Source: Telluria antibiotica
GTDB lineage: Bacteria; Pseudomonadota; Gammaproteobacteria; Burkholderiales; Burkholderiaceae_D
Assembly (NCBI RefSeq): GCF_011682055.1
Contig: NZ_JAAQOM010000008.1
Location: 124,001 to 188,000, forward strand
Direction of reading: 5' to 3'
Length of the DNA: 64,000 nt
The translations under genes and the position numbers were made by a program. Shown one piece after another: positions 39,780-48,196 of the stretch. The notes under the pieces are model-generated. The model did not search any database. It saw only the letters and a list, made by a program, of their open reading frames with translations, and was not told the DNA's origin. Positions within the stretch are counted from its first letter, which is position 1; the number at the start of each line of letters is the position of its first letter.

Positions 39780-40448
39780 ATGCGTCTCCTGCGCACCGCC
39801 GGCCTCGTCATATTGCTTGGCCTGTCGGCCTCCCTCGCATCCGCCTCGCCCGCCGTGCCGCAAAACGGCGTCGACTACATCACGCTCACCCAGCCGCAAG
39901 CCGTGCAATCGACGGGCAAGAAAGTCGAAGTCATCGAGTTCTTCATGTACCACTGCCCGGTGTGCAATGCGCTGGAGCCCTTGCTCGAAGACTGGATCCG
40001 CCAGCAGGGCGACCGCATCACGGTGCGCCGCATTCACTACCCGTTGACCGGGCAGGCCGATCCGGAAGCGCATTTGTACCTGACGCTCGAGACGCTGGGC
40101 AGGCTCGGCGACATGCACGAGAAAGTGTTCAAGGCCGTGCACGTGGACCATATCCGCCTGAACAAGGACGACGCCATCATCGACTGGGCCACGAAGAACG
40201 GCATCGACCGCGCGCAATTCCTCGACGCGTGGAATTCGTTCGGCGTGACGACGCGCTTGCGCCAACTGGGCCGGATCGCGGCGCAGTACCAGGTCGAGTC
40301 CGCACCGACGCTCATCGTGGACGGCCGCTACCTGACGACGCCGGCACTGGAGTCCGCCCAGATGCAGGGGGCCGATCGCGACATGGTGTTCAAGGCGACC
40401 TTGAACGTCGCCGCCAAGCTCGTCGACAAGGTCGCGCAGGGCAAGTAA
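39780..40448 (+). CDS. dsbA: Thiol:disulfide interchange protein DsbA, copy 2 (CPVC)
   Basis: 222-aa paralogue of the gene 500 bp upstream. ATG after GAAGGATTGTCC. The signal peptide is MRLLRTAGLVILLGLSASLA, cleaved after ASA. Active site EFFMYHCPVCNALEPLLEDW has Val for His in the dipeptide; that position sets redox potential, so this copy should be a weaker oxidant than CPHC (inference from DsbA mutant work). The cis-Pro is in VESAPTLIVDGRYL. Sequence similarity along the whole length shows a local duplication, now diverged more than the hydrolase pair. Confidence 0.92.
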   Translation: MRLLRTAGLVILLGLSASLASASPAVPQNGVDYITLTQPQAVQSTGKKVEVIEFFMYHCPVCNALEPLLEDWIRQQGDRITVRRIHYPLTGQADPEAHLYLTLETLGRLGDMHEKVFKAVHVDHIRLNKDDAIIDWATKNGIDRAQFLDAWNSFGVTTRLRQLGRIAAQYQVESAPTLIVDGRYLTTPALESAQMQGADRDMVFKATLNVAAKLVDKVAQGK

Positions 40449-40487
40449 GAAGCCATCGGGTTCTGCCGAGAATGATGAGGAAAAACG

Positions 40488-40700
40488 ATGAGTTTTGAAG
40501 AGGTCCGGGAAGCGACGCCTTGCTGGCTCCCGATTCCTGCAACGTTCTCCGCGAACTCATGGCAAACGTGCCTGGCGAACGTCAAGACGCTGGTACTGAG
40601 GGCCTTGGATGACAAGACCATTGGCGCAATTCTCCGGGCGCGGGAAGGCATCGCGGTAGGGTTCGTGGACGGCGATCTTGACCTGGTATGGCAAAGATAA
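40488..40700 (+). CDS. Small hypothetical protein
   Basis: 70 aa from an ATG with GAGGAAAAAC before it. Composition is mixed (MSFEEVREATPCWLPIPATF; LDDKTIGAILRAREGIAVGF) with no motif, helix or signal I recognise. Third-position GC bias is weaker than in neighbours, as in the next gene. It ends 28 bp before the ATPase start, so the two may be a small acquired pair. Confidence 0.4.
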   Translation: MSFEEVREATPCWLPIPATFSANSWQTCLANVKTLVLRALDDKTIGAILRAREGIAVGFVDGDLDLVWQR

Positions 40701-40728
40701 GTTGGGCAATGTGCTGCGTCGGACTGAC

Positions 40729-41286
40729 ATGATGGTCTGCAAGCACTTCTATGTCATTACCGGGGCGTCCGGCGCAGGTAAATCAACCCTTCTGCGAGCA
40801 CTCGGCGACAAAGGCCTGTCGGTGATAGAAGAAGCCGCACTGGCCGTACTGCGCGAAAAGGAATCAGACGGGGGAACGCTCGGCACTTCGATTCATTTGC
40901 AGGCCTTTATGAACGAGGTGGTAGAGCGCAATATTCGCGCCTACGAGACCGCCAGATCGCTACCTCCACCGGTATTTTTCGATCGGGGACTTCCCGAATG
41001 CCTGGGGCATATGCGGCTCCTTGGCCTGGACGTGGACGGCGCCTATGAAGCCGCGTCGGCAATGTGTCGATACGCCGACACCGTGTTCGTAGCGGAACCC
41101 TGGCCCGAAATTTATGTCCGCGACCAGTGGCGCCGCGCATCATTCCAGCGCGCCGCGCGTTCATTCGACGCGACGGTCGCATCCTATGTCGACATTGGCT
41201 ATCGAACATGTGCGCTCCCTCGGGTGTCGGTCGACGAGCGAGTCGCGTTCATTCTCGATCAGGTGGCGACGCTCGAAGGTGTTTGA
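40729..41286 (+). CDS. AAA-type P-loop ATPase/kinase-like protein
   Basis: 185 aa. Walker A FYVITGASGAGKSTLLRALG (residues 6-25). An acidic EEAALAVLREKESDGG follows, then VFFDRGLPECLGHMRLLG (Walker-B/lid-like DRG), and WPEIYVRDQWRRASFQRAAR with basic residues that could contact phosphate. This is the layout of the small AAA_28 / predicted nucleoside or cofactor kinase group. No partner domain. The start at 40729 (tandem ATG ATG) is preferred over a TTG at 40678. Base composition is lower in GC than flanking genes, which hints at transfer. Confidence 0.72.
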   Translation: MMVCKHFYVITGASGAGKSTLLRALGDKGLSVIEEAALAVLREKESDGGTLGTSIHLQAFMNEVVERNIRAYETARSLPPPVFFDRGLPECLGHMRLLGLDVDGAYEAASAMCRYADTVFVAEPWPEIYVRDQWRRASFQRAARSFDATVASYVDIGYRTCALPRVSVDERVAFILDQVATLEGV

Positions 41287-41323
41287 CCGTGGTAAGCGCT
41301 TGCGCCCGGTTCGCTGGCCCACA

Positions 41324-42640
41324 TCACCCGGCCAGCACCCCATCCGGCACGCGAATGACGAAGCGCGCGCCGCCCAGCGCCGACTGCTCGACTTGCAGGC
41401 TGCCGCCGTGCAGCGCGATCGCCTTGTGCGCGATCGACAGCCCGAGGCCGAAGCCGCCGGTGGCGCGGTCGCGGCTGCGGTCGAGGCGGTAGAACGGCTC
41501 GAAGATGCGGTCCCGTTCCTCGTCCGGAATGCCGGGGCCGTCGTCCTCGACGGCGATCTCGAGCGTGCCGTCATCGCGGCGCGCGCGCAGCGCCACTTCG
41601 TGCGCCGCATATTTCTGCGCGTTCCTGAGCAGGTTGCCGATCGCGCGGCCGAGCAGGCGGCGGTCGGCGTCCAGGCTGCCCAGGCGTTCGCCGAGGTCCA
41701 CGTGCAGGCGCTGCGGACGGGGATGCAGGCCGTCCGCGCATTCGCGCAGCAGCGGCTCCAGCTCGAACAGCGCGCGCGTCGGGCCTTGCGCGTTGTCCAG
41801 CTTGCTCATCGACAGCAGCTCGTTGACGAGCGCGTTCAACTCGGCCAGGTCGCCCTCCATTGCGGCGATACGCTTGGCCAGCGCAGGATCGGCCGCCCGC
41901 GCATTGAGCAGTTCCAGCGCGAACTCCAGGCGCGCGATCGGGGTGCGCAGTTCATGCGACACGGAATGCAGCAGATTCTTCTGCGCGTCCATCAAACCCT
42001 GGATGCGCTCGGCCATCGCATTGATGCGTTCGGCCAGCGGATAGACGGCGTCGGCCGGCCGCAGCCGCGCGCGTGCCGACAACTGGCCGGCGCCGAACTC
42101 GTCGGCCACGCGCGACAGTGTCTGCAGCGCCCGCCAGTGCGCGCGCGACCACAGCGCGATCGGCACGAGCAGCGCGAGCGCGACGACGACGTAGCGCACC
42201 ACTTCCATCGCGAGCGCCTGGCCGAGGTCGATGGGGAGGTTGTACGCGCGGATCGCTTCCTCATTGCTGCCGATGTAGCGCTCGCCCTTGAGGTCGACGC
42301 GGCGGAAGAACGCCTTGTGCTGCGGGTCCAGCACGACCTGGCCCCGCTCCAGCGCCGCGTGCTGGCGGGCGGGCAGGGCGGCCCTGGCCTGGTCCAGCGG
42401 GATCAGGTCGAAATGGGCTTCCGAGACTTCGCGCACCTTGTTCAGGCGTCCGAGCCACTCGTCGGCCGGCGCGCGGTCGACATATTGTTCGAGCAGGAAG
42501 ATTTGTGCCGAGGCCTGGCGCCGCGCGATGTCGTCCAGCGGGTCGCCGAACAGCCGCGCGAAGACGAAATAGATGACGAACGTCGCACCCGTAATCGCCA
42601 GCATGACGAGCACGAAGAAGCGGAAGAACAGGCGATTCAC
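41324..42640 (-). CDS. rstB: Sensor histidine kinase, RstB-like
   Basis: 438 aa from a GTG at 42640 with GGAGG ten bases before it. Helix 1 is FFVLVMLAITGATFVIYFVF. A periplasmic domain of about 120 aa and helix 2 (VVRYVVVALALLVPIALW) follow, then a HAMP region, and H-box LLHSVSHELRTPIARLEFAL near residue 228. The N box is AIGNLLRNAQKYA, and GPGIPDEERDRIFEPFYRLD and GGFGLGLSIAHKAI are the ATP-lid boxes. The H-box resembles RstB/CpxA kinases. Its likely partner is the OmpR-type regulator at 45.3-46.0 kb, from which it is separated by three plus-strand genes. Confidence 0.88.
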   Translation of the reverse strand: MNRLFFRFFVLVMLAITGATFVIYFVFARLFGDPLDDIARRQASAQIFLLEQYVDRAPADEWLGRLNKVREVSEAHFDLIPLDQARAALPARQHAALERGQVVLDPQHKAFFRRVDLKGERYIGSNEEAIRAYNLPIDLGQALAMEVVRYVVVALALLVPIALWSRAHWRALQTLSRVADEFGAGQLSARARLRPADAVYPLAERINAMAERIQGLMDAQKNLLHSVSHELRTPIARLEFALELLNARAADPALAKRIAAMEGDLAELNALVNELLSMSKLDNAQGPTRALFELEPLLRECADGLHPRPQRLHVDLGERLGSLDADRRLLGRAIGNLLRNAQKYAAHEVALRARRDDGTLEIAVEDDGPGIPDEERDRIFEPFYRLDRSRDRATGGFGLGLSIAHKAIALHGGSLQVEQSALGGARFVIRVPDGVLAG

Positions 42641-42820
42641 GCCGCCATCCTCCGGTCGTGGCAACTGTCTGTGGCAAAGAGTCTGTGACGCATGGGCGGG
42701 ATTGTATAGGAGCAATGGTCAAAAAAACTATTATTTACAAATTGAGGACAAAAGGCCGACAGTCCGCGGATGAACTTGTTGCGGCCACCCGGTACGATGC
42801 CTTTCGTTGGGTTTTCCGTT

Positions 42821-42857
42821 TGGCCCGCCCGATGCGCGAAGACGGTGGGCCTTTTTT
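42821..42857 (+). terminator. Hairpin plus T-run in the mipA leader
   Basis: GGCCCGCC / GGTGGGCC (one G-T pair) with a 14-nt loop, then six T. It lies on the plus strand 67 bp before the mipA ATG with no plus gene closely upstream, so it may attenuate mipA rather than end another gene. The 283 bp to the kinase start also hold an AT-rich stretch near 42716-42745 suited to promoters. Confidence 0.45.
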
Positions 42858-42923
42858 ATTCGCTATGGGAGGGACGAGACTGGACGTAGAATGTTGTCTT
42901 CCTGAATCTCCCAGTCCCTGAAC

Positions 42924-43784
42924 ATGAACAAGCTTCTCTTCATCGCACTCTGCGCCGCCAGCGGTACGACGTGCGCGCAGACGCCGGCGACGAACCCGAT
43001 GCCGGACGGCAGCCGCGATATGTACGTCGGCCTCGGCGTGCAATCGGCGCCGCGTTGGGATGGAACGGGAAGTCGCAAGGTATCAGCGTTGCCGGTGCTT
43101 CAAGTCCAATGGAGCAACGGCCTTTTTATTTCGGGCATGAGCGCCGGCATGCATCTGTCGACGGACCCCGTCATCGAATACGGCCCGCTGCTCGCCGTGC
43201 AGCCGGGCCGCGACGCGTCGGGGACGGGGCGGTCGGCCGACGGCGTCGGCACCTACGGCCCCTCGCTGATCGGTCCCGTGCCGGAGCCGCTCGCCAAGTT
43301 CGACGCGCGCCCAACCCGCCTGGACGGCATGGACAAGATCGGCACGCGCCTCACGGGCGGTGTCTTCGCGAATTACTACGTCACGCCGCAATGGCGCTTG
43401 ACGAGCAGCCTGTTGTACGGCGCCGGCAACGACCACGACGGCGCCCGGCTGGACCTCGGCGTGCAGCGTCTGGCCGTCGACCTCGGCGGGCAGCACCACG
43501 TGTCGCTGTCGGCTGGCGTGGCGGTCGCGAACCGCAACTACAACCAGACCTATTTCGGCGTGACGGCAGCGGAGGCCGCGCGCAGCCGCTTTACCCGGTA
43601 CGACGCGGGCGGCGGCCTGCAGGATGCGCACGTCGGCGTGCGCTGGAACTGGGCGTGGTCGCCGTCGTGGATGCTGACGTCGAACGTGCAGGCCAAGCGC
43701 CTGCTGGGCAGCGCCGACAAGAGCCCGCTCGCCGAGCGGTCCACCAACCTGACGGTCTCGACCGCCATTGCCTACCGGTTCTGA
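42924..43784 (+). CDS. mipA: MipA/OmpV family outer-membrane protein
   Basis: 286 aa. Signal peptide MNKLLFIALCAASGTTCA-Q. Beta-barrel-like alternation with MYVGLGVQSAPRWDGTGSRK near the start, GPLLAVQPGRDAS and VFANYYVTPQWRLTSSLLYG in the middle, and a C-terminal aromatic TVSTAIAYRF. MipA in E. coli scaffolds MltA and PBP1B; OmpV-type relatives are porin-like. It lies between the split halves of a two-component system, which commonly stands beside mipA. The next gene starts in its stop codon. Confidence 0.88.
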   Translation: MNKLLFIALCAASGTTCAQTPATNPMPDGSRDMYVGLGVQSAPRWDGTGSRKVSALPVLQVQWSNGLFISGMSAGMHLSTDPVIEYGPLLAVQPGRDASGTGRSADGVGTYGPSLIGPVPEPLAKFDARPTRLDGMDKIGTRLTGGVFANYYVTPQWRLTSSLLYGAGNDHDGARLDLGVQRLAVDLGGQHHVSLSAGVAVANRNYNQTYFGVTAAEAARSRFTRYDAGGGLQDAHVGVRWNWAWSPSWMLTSNVQAKRLLGSADKSPLAERSTNLTVSTAIAYRF

Positions 43785-44491
43785 TGATGCGCGCATCCCG
43801 CCAACTCGTCGCTGCCTTCGCCTGGTTGCCTGCGGTCGCTCCGGCCGTCGTGCATGCCGAGGCGCCGGCCGGCGAATGGGTGAGCTACCGGGATGCGTAC
43901 CGCGCCATGGTCCAGTTCGAGAAATACGGCGGACCGAAGAACCTGCTGCAAAGCCAGCTGCAAGTGCAGTCGCGCGACCACGCCGGGCTGGGCGAGGGCG
44001 CCCAGCTCACGCTGACGGGCAAAACGACGCAGCTGAACCTGCCGCTCGACGCCCTCGGCCGTACCGTGTTCCCGCTGCAGAAGGCGGCATACGACGAGAA
44101 CGCGGCCCTGGTCCTGAACCGCAAGGGCATGCCGTTCGTGCTGCGTCCGCAGGTGACGATCGCGCCGCGCGCCGACGGCCAGTACGACGCCGCCGACCTG
44201 CGCACGGCCTGCGCCCAGGCGCTGGGCTTCGTGCGCTACGTCGACGCGTCGCAGCGCGCGCGCCAGTGCGCCGGCGTGCGCTTCGTGTTCCCGAAAAAGG
44301 AATCGGCCGGCGCCCGGCTGCGCCACGCGGACGGCGCCGAGCAGGCGCTGCCGGTGACGGCCGGCGCCGCCTTCTCGGGCGACCCCGACGAAGGTTTTCC
44401 CATCGTGACCTGGCGCTTCGGCACGTCCGCCGAGCGGGCCCAGGTCATCACCTACAACGCACCGCTCGCCATCGTCCCCATCTTCGAATAA
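43784..44491 (+). CDS. Predicted periplasmic protein of unknown function
   Basis: 235 aa (or 234 from the second Met). A signal-peptide-like N-terminus, MMRASRQLVAAFAWLPAVAP, is cleaved after VHA. VSYRDAYRAMVQFEKYGGPK opens the mature part. LTLTGKTTQLNLPLDALGRT and FPLQKAAYDENAALVLNRKG look beta-rich. RTACAQALGFVRYVDASQRA and RQCAGVRFVFPKKE carry two Cys. I do not recognise the family. It overlaps the mipA stop (TGATG), so it is translated with MipA and is probably a periplasmic partner of it. Confidence 0.72.
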   Translation: MMRASRQLVAAFAWLPAVAPAVVHAEAPAGEWVSYRDAYRAMVQFEKYGGPKNLLQSQLQVQSRDHAGLGEGAQLTLTGKTTQLNLPLDALGRTVFPLQKAAYDENAALVLNRKGMPFVLRPQVTIAPRADGQYDAADLRTACAQALGFVRYVDASQRARQCAGVRFVFPKKESAGARLRHADGAEQALPVTAGAAFSGDPDEGFPIVTWRFGTSAERAQVITYNAPLAIVPIFE

Positions 44492-44519
44492 GCATGCGCA
44501 CGGGCGGACACCAAGGACA

Positions 44520-45269
44520 ATGATGAACAAGACGATCCTCGTCACGGGCGCGAGCCGCGGCATCGGCGCCGCCTGCGCGCTGCTGGCCGCGCGCCGCGGC
44601 TACACGGTATGCGTGAACTACCGCGACAACGCGGCGGCAGCGGCCGACGTCGTGCGCGCCATCGAGGTGGCCGGCGGCCAGGCGTTCGCCGTCGCGGCCG
44701 ACGTGGCGGACGAGGCGGCCGTCGAGCGCCTGTTCGCCGCCATCGACGCGCGCTGCGGCCGGCTCGACGCCCTCGTCAACAACGCCGGCATCCTCGCGCG
44801 CCAGGCGCGCGTGGAGCAGATGGATGCGGCGCGCATCCAGCGCATCCTCGCGACCAACGTCACGGGCAGCTTTTTATGTGCGCGCGAAGCCGTGCGGCGC
44901 ATGTCGACCCGGCATGGCGGTACCGGCGGGGCGATCGTGAATGTGTCGTCGCGCGCGGCCGTGCTCGGCTCGGCGAACGAATACGTGGACTATGCCGCAT
45001 CGAAGGCGGCCGTGGACGCGCTGACGATCGGCCTCGCGAAGGAAGTGGCGCAGGAAGGCATCCGCGTGAACGGCGTGCGGCCGGGCCTGATCGACACGGA
45101 GATGCACGCGAGCGGCGGCGAACCGGGGCGCATCGCGCGCCTGCAGTCGTCCGTGCCGATGGCGCGCGGCGGGACGGCGGGCGAAGTGGCGGCGGCCGTG
45201 CTGTGGCTGCTGTCGGCGGAGGCGTCGTATGCGACGGGCACGTTCATCGACGTGTCCGGCGGACGGTAA
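44520..45269 (+). CDS. Short-chain dehydrogenase/reductase, YgfF-like
   Basis: 249 aa (248 from the second of two tandem Met). The cofactor motif ILVTGASRGIGAACALLAAR is at residues 6-25; VCVNYRDNAAAAADVV shows the NADP-type basic residue after beta 2. ALVNNAGILARQARVEQMDA, the catalytic Ser in IVNVSSRAAVLGSAN and YVDYAASKAAVDALTIGLAK follow. VNGVRPGLIDTEMHA ends the active-site loop. It belongs to the FabG-like / YgfF group; substrate unknown. It runs toward the regulator gene, ending three bases from its stop (convergent). Confidence 0.87.
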   Translation: MMNKTILVTGASRGIGAACALLAARRGYTVCVNYRDNAAAAADVVRAIEVAGGQAFAVAADVADEAAVERLFAAIDARCGRLDALVNNAGILARQARVEQMDAARIQRILATNVTGSFLCAREAVRRMSTRHGGTGGAIVNVSSRAAVLGSANEYVDYAASKAAVDALTIGLAKEVAQEGIRVNGVRPGLIDTEMHASGGEPGRIARLQSSVPMARGGTAGEVAAAVLWLLSAEASYATGTFIDVSGGR

Positions 45270-45272
45270 AGG

Positions 45273-45959
45273 TCAGTTCCAGGCGGACGGGGAAAACAGG
45301 TAGCCCTCGCCCCACACGGTCTTGATCTTCTCCGACATCGCGTCGTCGAACTTGCGGCGCAGCTTGGAGATGCAGTTGTCGATGCTGCGGTCGAGGCCGT
45401 CGAACTCGATGCCGCGCATCTTCTTGAGCAGCTCGTCGCGCGAGAGCACGCGGCCCGAGGCCTCGGCCAGCACGAGCAGCAGCTTGTATTCCGTATTGCT
45501 GAGCACGCACGGCTGGCCGCGCCAGGTGACGCTGCGGTCGCTCGTCATGATGCGCAACGCGCCGAACTCGAGCACGCGGGTATCCGTCGTGGTCTTCGTT
45601 TGCGTGCGGCGCAGCAGGGCGCGCAGGCGCGCGAGCAGCACGCGCGGCTGCACGGGCTTGTTGACGAAGTCGTCCGCGCCTTGCTCGAGGCCCGACACTT
45701 CGTCGTACGTATCCTCGCGCGCCGTGAGGATCAGGATCGGCACGTCGGACACGTCGCGGATCTGGCGGCACACGACCATGCCGTCCAGGCCCGGCAGCAT
45801 CAGGTCGAGCACGACGATGTCCGGGGCGGCCGTCTTGAAGTGCTCGAGCGCGGCATCGCCCCGGGTGACGAGGTCGACCGAGAATTCATAGCCGGACAGG
45901 TATTCCGTCACCAGTTCCGCGAGGCGCGGATCGTCTTCCACCAACAGTACGCGATACAT
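45273..45959 (-). CDS. rstA: OmpR-family response regulator, RstA-like
   Basis: 228 aa. Receiver domain: YRVLLVEDDPRLAELVTEYL, phosphoacceptor Asp in IVVLDLMLPGLDGMVVCRQI near residue 53, then ILTAREDTYDEVSGLEQGAD and the conserved Lys in FVNKPVQP. The winged-helix domain ends with DRSIDNCISKLRRKFDDAMS and IKTVWGEGYLFSPSAWN, which is RstA-like. Start chosen at MYRVLLVEDD after GGAGAT. It lies on the same strand as the kinase at 41.3-42.6 kb and probably pairs with it. Confidence 0.9.
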   Translation of the reverse strand: MYRVLLVEDDPRLAELVTEYLSGYEFSVDLVTRGDAALEHFKTAAPDIVVLDLMLPGLDGMVVCRQIRDVSDVPILILTAREDTYDEVSGLEQGADDFVNKPVQPRVLLARLRALLRRTQTKTTTDTRVLEFGALRIMTSDRSVTWRGQPCVLSNTEYKLLLVLAEASGRVLSRDELLKKMRGIEFDGLDRSIDNCISKLRRKFDDAMSEKIKTVWGEGYLFSPSAWN

Positions 45960-46069
45960 GAGATCTCCTTCGACTCCGCATTGTATAAGACGGGGCAACG
46001 GTGGCGCATGTTTGGGGGGTAAGCATGACAAAATCGTACAGTTTCGCGACAAAGTCGCGGGCGACGGAC

Positions 46070-46098
46070 GTAAAAAAATCCGCCGCGGCGGATTTTTC
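46070..46098 (-). terminator. Terminator of sodB
   Basis: A 24-bp perfect palindrome, AAAAATCCGCCG / CGGCGGATTTTT (46074-46097), with T-runs on both sides, so it can work in either direction. A second hairpin GGCGGAG / CTCCGCC lies just before it on the sodB side (46103-46120). Confidence 0.88.
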
Positions 46099-46131
46099 GG
46101 GAGGCGGAGCGGGCTCCGCCTATGCCTGGAC

Positions 46132-46710
46132 TCAGGCGAAGTTCTGGTTCACGAAGCCCCAGTTGACGACGTTCCACCATGCCTCGACGAACTTCGGACG
46201 GGCATTGCGGTAGTCGATGTAGTAGGCGTGTTCCCAGACGTCGCAGGTCAGCAGCGGCTTGTTCTCGGTCGTCAGCGGGGTGGCGGCGTTCGACGTGTTG
46301 ACGATGTCGACGGTGCCGTCCGGCTTCTTGACCAGCCAGGTCCAGCCCGAACCGAAGTTGCCGACGGCCGATTTCTGGAACTCTTCCTTGAACTTGTCGA
46401 ACGAGCCCCACTTGGCGTTGATCGCGTCGGCGACCGGGCCGGTCGGCGCGCCGCCGCCGTTCGGGGTCATGCAGTTCCAGAAGAACGTGTGGTTCCACAC
46501 CTGGGCCGAGTTGTTGAACACGCCGCCCTGCGATTTCTTGATGATCTCTTCCAGCGACAGGTTTTCGAACTCGGTGCCCTTGATCAGGTTGTTCAGGTTC
46601 GTGACGTAGGCCTGGTGGTGCTTGCCGTAGTGGTATTCCAGCGTCTCGGCCGAGATGTGCGGCTGCAGGGCGTCCTTAGCGTACGGCAGTGGCGGCAGGG
46701 TATGTTCCAT
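46132..46710 (-). CDS. sodB: Superoxide dismutase [Fe]
   Basis: 192-aa cytoplasmic Fe-[23 protein letters not shown] opens it. Metal ligands: His in [17 protein letters not shown] (about residue 27), His in [13 protein letters not shown] (about 75), and Asp and His in [15 protein letters not shown] (about 157 and 161). [11 protein letters not shown] and the Gln in SAQVWNHTF mark the iron type. GGAAC-rich purines precede the ATG. It is next to xseA on the same strand, as in many betaproteobacteria. Confidence 0.96.
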   Translation of the reverse strand: MEHTLPPLPYAKDALQPHISAETLEYHYGKHHQAYVTNLNNLIKGTEFENLSLEEIIKKSQGGVFNNSAQVWNHTFFWNCMTPNGGGAPTGPVADAINAKWGSFDKFKEEFQKSAVGNFGSGWTWLVKKPDGTVDIVNTSNAATPLTTENKPLLTCDVWEHAYYIDYRNARPKFVEAWWNVVNWGFVNQNFA

Positions 46711-46834
46711 GTCTTGTTCCTTAGTGAGTTGACGGGAGACTTTCTCGAAGTCTCTGCGGTACAGCAATTCGGGCGCTTATTCTAAACTGGTTAGCCGATC
46801 GTTGCAGGTATGACTTTGCGAAACCACTATCTTG

Positions 46835-48196
46835 TCATTCCAATACGTCCTGCACGCCCGCGACGCTGACTTCGGCGCTGCCTTCCGCCAGGCGGATGCG
46901 CAGCACGTCGCGCGGCTTGATCTGGCCCGGCGCATGCAGCACCTTGCCTTTCGCATTGCTGACGATCGCATAGCCGCGCTCCAGCGTGCGCTGCGGGTTC
47001 AGCAGTTCGAGCTGCGCCGCCAGCGCGTTCAGCGCCTCGCGCCGCGCGCGCAATCCGTTGGCGACGCTGGCCGTCAGGTGGCGCCGGTCCGATTCCAGCC
47101 GTGTGCGCAGGCCGCTCCAGTCCGGACGATGGCGGGCCCAGCGCTGCTGCAACTGCGCCAGCAACACCCCGTGGCGGTTCACGGGGGCGCGCACGGCATG
47201 CGTGAGAGTGCTGGCCATGCCCAGAAGTTTCAGGCGCTGGTGCGCGATCTGGCTCGATGGGCTCAACAGGCGGCGCGACAGGTTGTCGAGGCCCTGGCTC
47301 GCATCGGACAGCACGCGCCCCATCGCCCGGCGCAGATCGCCGGCGTCGGCCTGCAGCGACCCGAGCCAGTCGGCGCGCGCCGTGACGGCGAGTTCGGCCG
47401 CGGCCGTCGGCGTGGCGGCGCGCAGGTCGGCGGCGAAGTCGGCGATCGTGAAGTCCGTCTCGTGGCCCACGCCCGAGATCACGGGCATCGAGCACGCGGC
47501 GAGCGCGCGCGCGACGGCTTCCTCGTTGAAGCTCCACAAGTCCTCGATCGACCCGCCGCCGCGGCACACGATCAGCACGTCGACCTCGCGCCGGTGCGAT
47601 GCGATGGCGATGGCTTCCGCGATCTTCTGCGCCGCGAGCTGCCCCTGCACGGGCGCCGGATACAGCACGATGCGCACGTGCGGCGCGCGCCGCTTCAGCG
47701 CCGTGAGCACGTCGCGCAGCGCCGCCGCCTGCGGGCTCGTGACGATGCCCACCGTGCGCGCGAACAGCGGCAGGGCACGTTTGCGGGCTTCGTCGAACAG
47801 GCCTTCGGCGCCGAGCTTTTCCTTGAGGCGCATGAACGCCTCGTACAGCGCCCCCACGCCGGCCCGGCGGATCGCTTCCACGTTGATCTGGTAGTCGCCC
47901 CGCGCGCCGTACAAGGTGACGAGGGCGCGCACCTCGACCTTGTCGCCTTCGCGCGGGGTGAAGCCCGCGTACTGGGCGCGGCCGCGGAACATGACCGCGC
48001 GCACCTGGGCCGCATCGTCCTTCAACGTGAAATACCAGTGGCCGCTTGCCGCGCGCGTGAAATTCGAGATCTCGCCGCCGATCCAGACGAGGGGGAACGT
48101 GCGCTCCAGCAGGCGTGCGACCTGCTGGTTCAGCGCGGTGACGGTCAGTACGGGCGGGGCGGCGTAGGCCGGATCGGCGTCTTCGGTGGGGAACAT
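46835..48196 (-). CDS. xseA: Exodeoxyribonuclease VII large subunit
   Basis: 453-aa nuclease degrading single-stranded DNA to oligonucleotides, with XseB (not in this window). [20 protein letters not shown] and [20 protein letters not shown] form the OB fold. The catalytic core has [18 protein letters not shown] and [20 protein letters not shown] and [19 protein letters not shown] chose the ATG at 48196 ([17 protein letters not shown]); the frame is open 53 codons further, but that part is not family-like and lies in the repeat region. The 1.27-kb non-coding gap follows upstream. Confidence 0.94.
   Translation of the reverse strand: MFPTEDADPAYAAPPVLTVTALNQQVARLLERTFPLVWIGGEISNFTRAASGHWYFTLKDDAAQVRAVMFRGRAQYAGFTPREGDKVEVRALVTLYGARGDYQINVEAIRRAGVGALYEAFMRLKEKLGAEGLFDEARKRALPLFARTVGIVTSPQAAALRDVLTALKRRAPHVRIVLYPAPVQGQLAAQKIAEAIAIASHRREVDVLIVCRGGGSIEDLWSFNEEAVARALAACSMPVISGVGHETDFTIADFAADLRAATPTAAAELAVTARADWLGSLQADAGDLRRAMGRVLSDASQGLDNLSRRLLSPSSQIAHQRLKLLGMASTLTHAVRAPVNRHGVLLAQLQQRWARHRPDWSGLRTRLESDRRHLTASVANGLRARREALNALAAQLELLNPQRTLERGYAIVSNAKGKVLHAPGQIKPRDVLRIRLAEGSAEVSVAGVQDVLE

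Noticed and set aside
46103..46120. Hairpin GGCGGAG/CTCCGCC as a second terminator
   Set aside because: No T-run follows on either strand; it may only add to the adjacent sodB terminator.
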